A stretch of DNA of 64,000 bases. It comes from Plazaster borealis. Its lineage: Eukaryota; Echinodermata; Asteroidea; Forcipulatida; Labidiasteridae. The stretch is taken from assembly GCA_021014325.1 (NCBI GenBank), contig CM037464.1, forward strand, positions 6,727,127 to 6,791,126, read 5' to 3'. The position numbers and the translations under genes were made by a program. The notes under the pieces are model-generated. The model made no database searches, was not told where the DNA came from, and saw only the letters and a program-made list of their open reading frames with translations. Shown in pieces: positions 42,912 to 54,759 of this stretch (position 1 is its first letter; each line of letters opens with the position of its first letter).

Positions 42912-44435
42912 ATATTAAGTAGTGGAAATCACAAAATCTGAAATTTGATTCAAGAGGATTGAGTTGTAAGTAGTCTAGTTGGATAGAGCTCTTTGAGAAC
43001 ATTCATTTTGCTACTTTACTTGTGGGGATCGGTTCATGAAAACCGGACTTATGGAAGGTCAACTCAAAGTTCCAAATATCGCCAAATATTTTACCTTGTT
43101 TACATAACAAATTTTGTTGACCGTGTACAAGCGCAACGTTCTCGCCGTTGCTTACAACATCCAATTCCCCTCGCGTAATTGAACATTTCCAAAGGGCCGT
43201 ATCAACGTGTTTGACAATCAAGCGCGAAAAAGCGCGACAACTAAAAGTTTTAATTCCAAAAGTAATTACATAATTAAATACTCAATTAAATGTCATTTTC
43301 GGTTCATTATGGGGCCCTAAGAGGATAACTACTTAAAGTTCTCAATGAATTTCAGCACAGAAAACAAGATTTCTTGTGATTTTACAGAAAGTTTTACACA
43401 AATACTCCCAACAAAAGGGACGCCAAATTGCATATCAATCGCAAGAGAAAAACTCCATCTTGAAAGTAGTTCCGTTTATTTTTATGAATGAAACGATTAA
43501 CATGGGTTTAATCTATATCCCTCCGCACCACCGATCTCTCTATAGCATTGTACACGTTGAGGTGGGCCACCGTGGCCACAGTTTCCCATTAACAAAAAGT
43601 GGCTGCGCTGTGAACAGCGCCCTCACTCGGTACTGATTGACACTACCATAAGAAGCCAATAATGTCATTTCCTGAGTCCAAGTGGCGGCGATTTTGAAGA
43701 AACTGGCAACCATCTTGAAAAATAGCCCGGCAAGTTGCTTAAAAAATGTGTCGGACGGCCTTTGAAAAAAAATAAAAACCTCCTCCTATCTTTCTTCAAA
43801 AAAGCAGGACGCCGAACATGGTGTTGTTTTTATGCCTTACGATTTTTACAACTAACTTTGCTGGAATTAATTGATCCAGAGAATCATGCTAATTTTACGA
43901 AAAAAACAACCAGTAAAACTGAGTAAATGAGTGATCTTCAGCTCAGAGATTCTTCATAAAATTGCACCAAATAATTATGAACTTGCCTTGCACAAAATCG
44001 TTTTAACATTTTTACCATTAATAGTACTAGTAGTAAAACGCCTACTGAATAGCCTATGGGATAGGGCTAGTTAAAATTAATAAGTTTTTTGTTGTTTAAA
44101 AAAAAAAAAAAGCAGGCGGCCACTTAAAAGAAAGAGGATGGGGAACTAAAGATGACTTTTATTTTATTTCGTCTAACCCTCTAAGTTCCATCCTCCCGAC
44201 GGTTGCAGAGAACCGTTAGGAGGGTGGATCTGGAGGTTTACATAATCGCAACTAAAGTTAGCAAATAATTTTAAAAGACAGGCGTTGTAAATTTATTGTA
44301 GATTAACTGAATACATTGACTTGTCTATATTTTTATATCATCGAGGATTCTGAATCTGAATTATTTAGTCAGCAAAACATCCTATGAATATGATGAGTAT
44401 GATGGAAACATCACACCAACTTTTTAAGAAGACAT

Positions 44436-44605
44436 GAAGGAATTTTAGTTTTAGACTTGGGAGGAAAAACTCCAAGTTGGGGAAAACCCATGTAGTCGGG
44501 TAGGGACTGAAAACGCAGTCCACATTCAAGGCCCCAGTCCGGGAATCGAACCGGGGTCCGCAGAGATGAAAGGCAGGGAAGAAACCACTTAGCCTACCTG
44601 ACGAG
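44436..44605 (-). repeat. SINE C, inverted
   Basis: Complement of family C: GGAGGAAAAACTCCAAGTTG, GTAGGGACTGAAAACGCAGT and GGGAATCGAACCGGGGTCCG. Confidence 0.75.
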
Positions 44606-44792
44606 TGAAGGATAAAGACTTTGGAGAGCTGTACTCCTCTTTTTTTGAAATTTGTTGACGGTCGATCATACTCTACTAGCCGTCAAAGTCAAAATTTCAG
44701 AAAAGGCAGTATAGTGCCCCAGTTACTGGGCCATTTAGAGACTTTATGCAATCGTCAATCATTTCTGGTATCATTTAATTTTTAATTCACAG

Positions 44793-44856
44793 AGAAAACC
44801 GCCAAAATGCAGAACGAAGCCGGTGAATACGTTGATCTGTACACCCCACGTAAATG
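44793..44856 (+). CDS. RPS21: RPS21 exon 2 (first coding exon)
   Basis: Acceptor TTTAATTCACAG, a short 5' leader, then ATG at 44807 and [16 protein letters not shown]. Donor GTGAGT splits a cysteine codon. Confidence 0.92.
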
Positions 44857-47800
44857 GTGAGTCAATAGCTAGACCCGGAGGACTTTCATTTACAAATAAA
44901 TTTTCCAGAGACATGAGCCAAAGTATTCAGAGGGTCGACAATTTTGATGTAAACATAAATTGCAAATACTGGTCTTTGGTAATTACTCGAAAAATTAATG
45001 ACCATTAAAACTTACTTGGTAAGAAGCACTGCAGCTGTTGATCTTAGCTGTTGATAAACATTTTGAGAAAGGAATTTGGTTTTAGTGAAAGGGATTCAAA
45101 GACATTTCAATCTGAGAAATGTTTCTGCATGAAACGTTTCTCAGACTATGTATTCCAATTTTCGGCGATATCTAAAAAATGCTACCACCTTTTGAAATGA
45201 AATTTTCACAGGTTTGTTTTATTGTATATATCTACATTTATATAGGAATAAAATAATCAAACGGTTCCAAAAACCAAAGGTATACTTTGCCTTCAAGGAA
45301 GAAACTTGACCATACCTGCTTCGTCCTTCGGATGGGACATAAAGTCCTTGATCCCTTGATTTGTGTAAAGCACGTAAAACAATCCGGTACATTTATCGCT
45401 AAGAAAAGGGGTTTGCGCCAGTGTTTCTGCTATGGTTGGCTGCAGATTGAGGCACAGCACCTTGTAAAAACCTTACAAGGTGCTATAAAAAGGGTCTCAT
45501 TAAAATCACAGCATACCTGTGATCACTGTTACTGTGCTTTGAATCCTGTGGCAAAGGTGCCACACAAATAAACTGATATCATTAATTATGAGTACAGTCA
45601 ACCCTCCTTATAAAGAGCACTTTTATAAAGAGGTTCTGCTTATAAAGAGTACATTCTGAAGTCCCGAATCTCATTTCTGCTTTTGTTTCTTTGTTTTGCT
45701 GTCCTCTTACTACAACGTTCCTGTTTAACTCTTTCACGCGCCGACCCGTCGCTAGCGACCGGTTTAAATTTCTTCAGAAAAATAGTTGTAAAACGACAAC
45801 AAAAGATCGCACAGCCACACAGTTTTTAAGGATGGGAAAGAGGACTCTTGAGGGTGCTATTATGACCTGTTTTTTTTTGGGGGGGGGTCACTTTGCAAAA
45901 AATGAGTAAACAATTAATGTGTCCATATGATCAATTTATTACTAAAATAAATGGTGCGTGAATCCCTGAAAGGTTTAAAAGAGGTAATTTGGCCAGTCCC
46001 AGTGATCTTGTTATAACGAGAGTCGACTGTACAATTTTCTGAATTGAACAGACTGTCCCGTTGATTGTTGAGTGATAACAATTTAAGTAATTGTTTTATT
46101 GTTCTCCCTGCAGTTCTGCCAGCAAGAACATTATCAGTGCCAAGGACCATGCTGCTATCCAGATGAATATAGCTGAGGTATTTTACAATGCTCATCAAGC
46201 CTTGCATTTTTTAGTCTTTTTGCTTCACTCAGGGGGTGTGAAATAAGCGATTTTATGAGTGTTGTTTGAAGCTTTGCATGGGGTGGAAAAATAAGAAGTA
46301 ACTATAAATTGTAAACTTGCGGGTACCACCATGTGTAAAGTCTCGACTTTTCGAACAGTATACTCTGCTGTGTTGTCGTGACTTAGTTGGAAATATATGC
46401 TGTGTTGGGCAAGCAAAGAAATTTTGTGTTAACCCTCTTACAGGGTTGATGCCATACAGCGAGCTTGTCGTGGCTGAGCGGTCAAGCAGGGTTCTCCCAG
46501 GGTTAAATTTTGTCCGGGCGCACGCTGGCGGCGCCCGGACACATGCCTGGGGAGTAAGATATGAAACATATTGTCTGGGGCCTAACATTTTAAAGAAAAT
46601 GACGGTGTTATTTATATATATTTTTTTACTGTTGACTTTTGAACCGCTCAGGAAATTTGAAAACAGATTTCAATGTTTGTTTACGGTTAAACAGCCGGCT
46701 AAACATCCCAATCCTAGGTTTATCATTCAAGACCATAACAAACGTGTGAACGATTACTTGCAGGTGGACTCGGCCAAAGGCTTGTACACAGGCAGCTTCA
46801 AGACCTATGCCATCTGTGGGGCCATCAGAACCATGGTAAGTAGAAATCAAACCATTGGGCATGTCAACCTCTTGTGTGGATCTGCATGTTGACATGTAGT
46901 GGGGTTGGCGTAGTGGTATCTTTCCTCGCCTTCCACATAGGACCACGATTCGGAGCACTAAGTGGATTGGCAGTCGCTACCTGATTGCGTGGGTTTTCTC
47001 TGGAATAATTATCTAGAGGTTTCCTCCCACATCTAAAACTGAAACTTCCTTTCCTGTCTTCTCTCCATGGGGTTCTTGGCTAGTATAGTGATCAAGTTCG
47101 CCTATCTAAGGCTCCTTGGCTTCACAACCAGAAATAATAAATGAAATTGTTTTGTGAGTTTGGTGCCTGTAAACATTTTCCAGCAAGACTTGGAACATCA
47201 GTGAATGGCTGAACTAAATGACCCTGTAACTTGTTAATGTTGGAGTTAAGGTTTTCGCATGGGGGCGTATGTTTTTGTAATTCTTTCTGGTACACAATGA
47301 AATTATCTCCTCTGTTGAAGACGAGATGGCACTGAAAAGAGCAGGTTAGTTTATTCACCAGGTTGCTCTTCAAAATCATGACTTTGGCTCCAGCTTGGGA
47401 TCTGTCAGCAATTTTTGAAATGTACACTTTCAGTACAGGACTTCAAACAGACGGACGGTGTCCAAACCGGTGTCCAAACCGGAGCCCAAGCCGAAAAAAT
47501 AGTCTTGGTGACATTAGATGAAAGTTTTTAACGCATTTACCCAATTCGCCGTATTTTTGACCGCGTGAGGGCGTTTGTGGACCAATTTTTACGCGATGAA
47601 AAACAAGTAAACAAACGGGTTTTTTAAATTTGTGTTATTATTATGTTTAAATGTATTTCGTCATTGATGCAAGAAAACTTACATACAGGCAATAAAAATA
47701 AGATGAAACTGTAATTGTGTTGCAAGACATTCCCTGAAGAAAGCGCCCTCACGCGGTCAAAAATATGGTCAATTCACCTGTTGACGTCATCCCCTCTGAT

Positions 47801-49536
47801 AAATCTTCCTTCCACCATTTTGGCAGTCAAATTCCCTGTGTGTTACCGTGCAGTGTGCATAGACTTTTTCGCAAATACTCAGTACGCGGTCATTTGCCGT
47901 GGAATGAGGTGCATGCTGGTCTAGTTAGCGACACATTTTGATCGCCAACTAGACCAGCATGCACCTCATTCCACGGCTAACGCATGCGCACGGAGTATTT
48001 GCGAAGTAGTCTATGTTAAAGCAAACGTACAACATTTGTTATTGTCAAAGACCAGTATCTACACTTGATGTGACCCAACATATACATGAAATAACAAACC
48101 TGTGAAAGTTTATGCTAAATCAGTCTTCAGAGTCATGAGAAAACGGTGAAGAACTCCATATTTTCGCTGTTTTCAAATATCGGATTTTATCACCAGTGAT
48201 AAAGACTGTATGTTTTACTCACTTCCCAAAAACTATAGCATTTCAAGCAAAACTATTTCAAGGGAAGTTTTCCACCATGACCATCTTTATATACCATGTA
48301 AGTTATGTGCAAATCTGTGAACATTTATATTTTCAACCTTACCAATGTTGTACACACCCTTTGAAAGATCCTTACAAATTATTTTCCCTTTTGAACTGTT
48401 TTTTTTTTCTTTCTCAGGGGGAGTCGGATGATTGCATCAACAGACTAGCTCTCAGTGATAACATTGTAGCCAAGTAAGTCTCAACAAATGTGATGCGATC
48501 AACAGGCCTGTGAAATCTCCGCTTTAAAGCGGATATCCGCTTTTTCCTTTTTTTGCCGATTTTTTATTTCCGCTTTTTTGTTGTTTTTTCTTTCTCTTTT
48601 TTCTTCTTCACTTTTTGGCCTTATATATGTTTTTTCAACAATAATGTGAAATAAGCCTAGTTACTGGATCAATGGGGTGCCCCAGTTCGACCAGTGTAAA
48701 TGCGTGACCCGCGCTCACTTGACGTTCCACGATCATTCTTACATCATGTAGTGTTTCAGCTCTTTTTTTAAGGGTCCACTCACAGGCCTGGATCAAGCAA
48801 AATTAGTCGTTTGTCGACCCAGGTCTTTTTTCCTTTTTTTTTTACATTTGAAAATAGCATATTCTATGCTTTAAAATGCTGTTAAAACCCCATGTTAATA
48901 CCACCTTTGGTTCAAAAGTTGTGAAAGTAGAAGCACCAAGAGATGTGAGAGAATGAAACTTAGAAAAGGTGGTTTAAAGTTGAGTTGTTTATTGAAACTA
49001 CATTGGCTTATTTTCTTTCAATGCTAATTTTAACCCCTTTTTGATGTTATTTATCAGGAAGGAAGTTGCCAATATAAAATAAGATAAATTTTGGCAATTT
49101 ACCAAAGAAATTATTTTTGAAAATTTCACCCCTGTTGGCCTGTTTTGGCTTGTTTCTCCGTACTGATATTTCCGACAAACGACTCATTCAGCTTGATCGC
49201 ATTACAAATATCGAACTTGGTTTTTTTACAAGCTGTATGTGACCCGAGTCTAGTCCTCCCCATTCACTTCTGCTGTTCAAGGTATTGTTATACAGGATTG
49301 GTTGAGCTGACGAAATAGTCGCAAACCGTAAATTCTGGTCCAGGAAAAGTCTTGAGCTGTGGATTTCTCCCAAAATTCAAGCTCTGATTTGATTGGATAT
49401 TTCATCTTTCAACTCATGAAAGTATTCTCACCATCGCACTCATAAATATTCATTATTTGTATATTATTATTTATATTGATTGCTAAATGTTTTTTGTCCC
49501 TGTTTATTGTTGTACAGGAACTTCACTCAATACTAG
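44807..49536 (+). CDS. RPS21: RPS21, 40S ribosomal protein eS21 (five coding exons)
   Basis: Small-subunit ribosomal protein, cytosolic. Joined exons 44807-44856, 46114-46177, 46764-46835, 48418-48473 and 49518-49536 give 86 residues against 83 in human. The protein follows human eS21 almost throughout: [56 protein letters not shown] and the KNF near the end, with three extra residues TQY. All junctions are GT-AG and keep phase. The ATG context is GCCAAAATG, 14 nt after an AG acceptor at 44791-44792, so a non-coding first exon lies upstream as in many ribosomal-protein genes. I could not place that exon or its pyrimidine-start promoter. A poly(A) signal AATAAA lies at 49813. Confidence 0.97.
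44965..45297. repeat. TTAA MITE family 1, variant
   Basis: GGTCTTTGGTAATTACTC to ACCAAAGGTATACTTTGCCTTCAA, in RPS21 intron 2. A SINE A body fragment follows to about 45500. Confidence 0.72.
45298..45500 (+). repeat. SINE A body fragment
   Basis: CGTCCTTCGGATGGGACATA, AAGCACGTAAAACAATCC and CACCTTGTAAAAACCTTACA match the SINE A body; the tRNA head is missing. Confidence 0.65.
46114..46177 (+). CDS. RPS21: RPS21 exon 3
   Basis: Acceptor CTCCCTGCAG; reads [19 protein letters not shown] then IAE. Donor GTATTT. Confidence 0.95.
46764..46835 (+). CDS. RPS21: RPS21 exon 4
   Basis: Acceptor GATTACTTGCAG; reads [20 protein letters not shown] then IRTM. Donor GTAAGT. A long open frame around it (46317-46892) is intron read-through. 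Confidence 0.95.
46903..47146 (+). repeat. SINE C
   Basis: GGTTGGCGTAGTGGTATCTT, TTTCCTCCCACATCTAAAAC and a tail AATAATAAATGAAATT, in RPS21 intron 4. Confidence 0.78.
47862..48016. repeat. Fold-back element in RPS21 intron 4
   Basis: Left arm CATAGACTTTTTCGCAAATA to GGTCTAGTTAGCGA is mirrored by TCGCCAACTAGACC to TATTTGCGAAGTAGTCTATG. Arms are about 65 bp with a loop of about 15 bp. Confidence 0.9.
48021..48364. repeat. TTAA MITE family 2-like, diverged
   Basis: TTATTGTCAAAGACCAGTAT and TGACCCAACATATACATGAA match family 2; the right end ACCAATGTTGTACACACCC is diverged. Confidence 0.65.
48418..48473 (+). CDS. RPS21: RPS21 exon 5
   Basis: Acceptor TTTCTTTCTCAG; reads GESDDCINRLALSDNIVA. Donor GTAAGT leaves AA of a lysine codon. 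Confidence 0.95.
49518..49536 (+). CDS. RPS21: RPS21 exon 6 (stop codon)
   Basis: Acceptor GTTGTACAG; completes KNFTQY and TAG. The KNF terminus matches human eS21. Confidence 0.92.
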
Positions 49537-49812
49537 ATGTTCTTAGGCAATCACAACTGAGACCAGGGGAAGTTGTCAAGCCATGGACGAGACGTCAACA
49601 ATCATCAAGCTGGTTTCAAACATCAGGCAATACTTTGATATAAATGACTCAACATATTGGCAACACTACTTGTCATGTGCAGTTGTTTAATTTGAAATGA
49701 TCCCATCATGGAAAAATTGGTTTCTTGCAAAAAGAAGTCGACTATTAATGCATCTTAAGATCCTAGTATTATAAGTCTTAAACTAAACCAATTAATGTTA
49801 ATATCAATACTG

Positions 49813-49818
49813 AATAAA
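49813..49818 (+). terminator. Candidate RPS21 poly(A) signal
   Basis: AATAAA 277 nt after the RPS21 stop, the first canonical hexamer in that direction that I see. Placement is inferred. Confidence 0.5.
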
Positions 49819-50218
49819 ATGAGTCTCGGTTGTGAAAAGTATACTTTGCTGTTTGGATTTGTTTTTCTTCTGTGCCTCTTACACATTTTTTTACAAATAA
49901 ATTCAATTATCAATTCAATAACTACCATTCATTCATTACTGACAATCATTGGATTCTTCTTAAATTGCAACTTCATTACTCAAGACAATTGTATGGGCAA
50001 ACACAGCTTCTCATTTATTTTATTACAGCGACAAAATTTGAAAATCTCGACAAAATTCAAACTGGAAGGGTACCAAAAATATAATGGCATTTTAGACCGT
50101 TTTAATTTGATACCCTTCCAGTTTGATTTTGTCAACATCCTAAAACATCCAATGATGTCCCATTTCAAATACATTTGTTTTTATTTCATTCCTGAATTTT
50201 TTGGTAAATTTAAAAAAG

Positions 50219-50313
50219 ATTTTGGGTTGAACAAAGACGAATTGACTAGAGTGGGACTTGAACCTGCAACCTCCAGATTAACATGCCAGTGCTCTACCAA
50301 CTGTGTAGACCCA
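50219..50313 (-). repeat. SINE B, inverted
   Basis: TTTTGGGTTGAACAAAGACG, GACTTGAACCTGCAACCTCC and the head complement GCTCTACCAACTG. Confidence 0.72.
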
Positions 50314-51756
50314 TGCTGACAGTCTCCCTATGTATTATGTCAATACTTTTCAGCTGTGCCATTGAAATTGGAAGATTTTTACAAAGTTTTTGCTGTGCCT
50401 GGCACTTTCCTCTTTTTTGACAAACTGCAACTGCAAGCCAAATTTACACGAGCCCTCAAACCGTGCCCCGTATCCTTGAGCCCGCAACCCCCCCCCCCCA
50501 CCCGCTGAATGCAAAGTTATTTTCTGGGTGCACCATTGTATAAAGCAATAACCTGGGGCTAACCGCTATGAAATCAGCGGTTAGCTTGGTAGGGTTCGAA
50601 TCCTATCAAGCTAACCGCTGATCTCACAATGACTACAATAAGTATTCTCGTCTAGTTACTGAAAGTCGGATTTTCTTGATTTGTGCAATTCATAATCATA
50701 GAAGTTAAACCAACGTTTGTATGAGAGAGATTGGCTGTCGCCAGCTTGGTGTTTATATCCCCTTGTGGGGAGTTTGTCGAGTTCCCTTGACGGGAAGATC
50801 ACCTAAATGTTGTAAATAAACAAACAAACCTGATCACAATTTTAACAATGAGGCATACATCAAATCTCACTAAAATTGCTTTTAGTTTTATGCTATTCAA
50901 TTTAAAACATTCTACACTGACTATCAAATGTCTTGGAAATGATCGAACTTTTAAACTCTAGTTATTCTTAAAACACGATTCTGCACATGCGACCTTCTGC
51001 ACTGCACACTTGCATTACATCCTGCTAAAGCACTTCAAAAAACACTAATTACTTGCATATAAGCGTTCTACCTGTGTTTAATGCATAGAGCTTTTTTTAT
51101 ATTGACTGGAGTGCTAACCTACCGCATTTTGAAGCAATGTGGGTACACAGAACCTTGCGGATGGGGTTTGTGAGGTCCTGCTATTGTTAAATTATTCCCT
51201 TTGTCTAAAGAATTCCTCTGTGGGGTCAAAGTGGAACAAAGACAAACTTTGTGGGGTCTATTGTTCCATTGTGTAAAAGACCCCACAAGGGCCCTTCCTC
51301 AAGCCCACAGAAGAGTGTAAACACCTGCATTTGGAGACCTCCTACTGTCCCTCCTTTGTTTTAACTTTTTAGCAACAGCTCCTATTGGTTTTGTACACAC
51401 TTTCCAACTGGGAACCTCTCACCCAACTGTGGACCCTGTTGTCCCTTTTGTTACAGGGGCCCGGTTGGAATGTGTATACCTACCCAATTAGCATTTCCAA
51501 TGAAATATTATGCTTATTACATTCACGCTTAGGTACAGACATTCTTGGTTGGTAAATGCGCAAAAACGCATCTATGCGTCACGCCACCATCAGCCCCGTA
51601 CGAAAAGGCGCAACGTTCCCTCATTTTGCAAACCAATAGTGTTAGCCCGCACGCCTAGTGTGCAATTTACATATTTCATAGGAAGGGTCTATTCTATGAA
51701 GAAGAAAAAAATGTGTTCCTCTGTCACTAACAATTCTCAGAATATGTCTGCATCCA

Positions 51757-51948
51757 GGGCCCAATTTCATAAAGCTGTTTAGCAGAAAAATTCTGCTAAG
51801 CAAATTTCTTTGCTAAGCAAGAAATGAGTTGGATACCAGTCACATCAATGGTAACTGTATTGTATTTTGGCTGGTAACCTATTTTCCTAAGCAAGACTTT
51901 TCTGTGCTTAGCAAGTTTTTGTGCTTACATGCTTTATGAAATGGGCCC
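51757..51948. repeat. GGGCCC fold-back MITE
   Basis: GGGCCCAATTTCATAAAGCT to GCTTTATGAAATGGGCCC, 192 bp. Confidence 0.82.
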
Positions 51949-52613
51949 AGGAGGCTTCAAAATATTAATTTGTGCATACGTGGAATCACAACTTGGTACT
52001 CCTAGTCAATATACAGTCAACTCTCGTCATACCAAGATCGCTGGGACTGGCCAAATCATCTCTTTATAACAGGATTGTTGTTATAAGATGACAGCAAAAC
52101 AAAGAAACACAAAGTAGAAAATGAGATTCGGGACTTCAGAATGTACTCTTTATAAGCAGAACCTCTTCATAACGAGGCTTGACTGTATATAGCTCTACAT
52201 TTTAATCATTATAACCTGCTTTTAAGTTGCATAATTACGGAAAAAGCGAAAAAATACAAAACTCCCTCAAAACGTTCCTGTGATAAATAATTAGACATGT
52301 ACAGAATCAAATATATCTCTAAAATGCACTCAGCGTTGCAAATCTCACTATGTACACTCTATTGATAAACTTTGGTTATAGTACACTGTATTGTATTAAG
52401 GCAAAGACTCTCTTTTTATCACATTTCACTCTTAATAGTACTGCATGGAATCAATAGTGTTGATACTACCTGCAAAACATTTACAATTATTTACAATACA
52501 ATCTGACAAAGCAACTGATTAAATCTCTCTTATTTATAAAATATCTTTCATCTCAACAAATAGTACTTTTCAAATACCAAACAAGTGCAGTACTTGTCAC
52601 AAACGCATTTACA

Positions 52614-52955
52614 TTAAAGGCAAAGTATCCCTTTGGTTTTTGGAACTGTTCGATTGTTTTAATTTTATATAAAGGTGGATATGTGCAATAAAACTAACAT
52701 GTGAAGTTTCAAAAGGTGGTGGCGCTTTTGGGATATCACTGAAAATCCAGAGCGGTTATGTCCAAGCAGGAAGAATAACCCGTAATTGGAGAAAACAATC
52801 TGAGAAATGTTTCTTAGATTGAATTTATAAAAAAATTCCTTTCTCTAAAACCACATTCCTTGCAAGGGAATCGTTTCTCAAAATGTTATACATTATCAAC
52901 ATCTGCAGTGCTTCCTACTGAGTAACTACCAAAGGTATACGTGTACCCTTCCTTC
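52614..52955. repeat. TTAA MITE family 1, variant
   Basis: TTAAAGGCAAAGTATCCCTT to CTACCAAAGGTATACGTG-type end; core AATCTGAGAAATGTTTCTTA. Confidence 0.78.
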
Positions 52956-54344
52956 AAAGCTTTTTACACTGTTAGCAAACTGGTTGGAAAAAAACACCCA
53001 AAACAACAAACAAAACTCTACTAAGTGGAAATGGACACAATCTGTACTTTGAAATGTATGTTTGAATCTCACAATTTTCTCAATGTGTGCAAAGATTAGA
53101 TGCTGAATTACTTTCAATTGATTATTATTATTAAATAATAAAACATAAACAAAAGGTGATTTTTTTGTTTTTTTGTTTAACAGTTTACAAGCAGTGAATC
53201 TTGGCTTGAAATATTTATGATACACAATTCTGGAATAATCTCTGCCGTTTTACAATTAAGACAGCTTCTAAACACATAATCAAGGTTTTTAAACAAATTG
53301 CTTTACAAGCACTCTTTGGTATACTATGACCAGTGCTTCCCCCTGGCTATTCAAACTTGAGATGGCCCAACAAGCTACTTTCAGTCACCACCTCGCTCAT
53401 TTTGTTTGGGCCAATATCACCACCACACTGAAGATTTGCCATAAAGGTTAGGAAATACAGGCCTGGAATTTCACCTCTGAAAGAGCAAGGCCATTTTGCA
53501 TTTTGCAAAGGGCAGTGCCATTTGGAAATCTTAAAGTCTATGGGAAACGTTTGCTCTATAGCCCTTTCCCAAGAGGTGTTTGGATTTTGAACACTACCAA
53601 TTGCTGCAGTCACTGCGACCAATCTGAAAGGGTTCCAGAGAGAAGCACTGTCAGCTAAAAGAGGGATGGAGCTTCCAATCTCTCTCAGCAGAACAAATTG
53701 ACAATACCACCATCTGATAAGCACCCTAACAGCACAAACACAGATCACACATGGAATTGCAACACAACCTCTCCAGGACAGCAGCAATGCTTTTAGGAGA
53801 GTACACCAATTGCAAGATGCAAGATCTTAAAGTCTAAGGGAAATATTATTTCCAGGCCTGGAAATACTAATCGAAAAGCAATCATTTATGAGCTTTTTCT
53901 GGTCAGTTTGCAAACTGCGCAAATTTTACTTTCAATCATTATTCACTTGAATTTTGCACGACCTTGCTCAGTTAATTTGCCAGGGGGAAAACACTGACAA
54001 CTACACATACACAACATCAATGTAAAGCCTGGGTGGAATTCTGTTATACTAAGAATGCATGTTAGTGTGGAACAATAAATGAAAACATGATTGGCAATTA
54101 TCAGATTAAGAGATTTAAGACATCATACACCACTGGGAACGAGGTTGATTGCTCGGTCTACTCCTTGATTGTAGCAGTTGTGTACTAGTAGTAGCTGAAC
54201 TTCATCATGACCGGAGTTCACAAGCGCTCTCCATCACTGATAATGGTAACCAATGCACCTCCCAGTATGGCCACATTACAGGAACTCACTGCAAAACACA
54301 CAACAAGTATTCTGAAATTATATATATATGAGATATTTTTCTAT

Positions 54345-54755
54345 TTAAAGGGATTGTATGTACACATACTTGTACGTTTGGTAATTGGAACCCACTGTTT
54401 CATTCAATCCTATATAGTTGTAGATATACCATAAAACTAACCTGTGAAAATTTCATTTCAAAAGGTGGTAGCGTTTTTGAGATATTGCCGTAAATCTGGA
54501 GCGGTTATGTCCACGCAGGAACAATAATCGGCACTATTTTAATACACAATCTGAGAAACGCTACTGTCAGTAACGCTTCTCAGATTCAAATTTGTTGGGA
54601 TAAAAAGTGATATCTTTTTCCATAACCGCAGTACTTCGAAGTAAAAAGTTTCTCAAAATTCATTATACTATCCAAAGCTGCTGTGCTTCTTACCAAGTAA
54701 GTTTTTATTGCCATTAATTTTCAGAGTCATTACCAAACGTATACAGATCCTTTAA
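54345..54755. repeat. TTAA MITE family 1, full length
   Basis: TTAAAGGGATTGTATG to ACGTATACAGATCCTTTAA, flanked by TTAA, with palindromic core CGCTACTGTCAGTAACGC. Confidence 0.88.
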
Positions 54756-54759
54756 GACT

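Larger units (their letters stand above)
41079..44792. other. Head-to-head intergenic region of TAF2 and RPS21
   Basis: 3.7 kb holding both promoters and, by inference, the RPS21 non-coding first exon. I cannot point to a TATA box or a pyrimidine-start site with confidence. It contains the 830-bp transposon at 42082-42911 and a SINE C copy. Confidence 0.6.
49537..52612. other. RPS21 3'UTR and intergenic DNA
   Basis: After the RPS21 3' end there is a SINE B copy inverted at 50219-50313, a poly(C) tract near 50490 and a GGGCCC fold-back at 51757-51948. I see no supported coding sequence. Confidence 0.6.

Noticed and set aside
46317..46892. 191-codon plus-strand open frame
   Set aside because: It contains RPS21 exon 4 in frame but the rest is intron; the conserved protein needs the spliced form.
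49795..50319. 174-codon plus-strand open frame
   Set aside because: AT-rich, ends inside an inverted SINE B, no recognisable domain; probably RPS21 3' flank.
53347..53787. 146-codon minus-strand open frame
   Set aside because: No recognisable domain, no splice context, and parts resemble dispersed sequence near 32700 (AAAGTCTATGGGAAACGTTT-like words).
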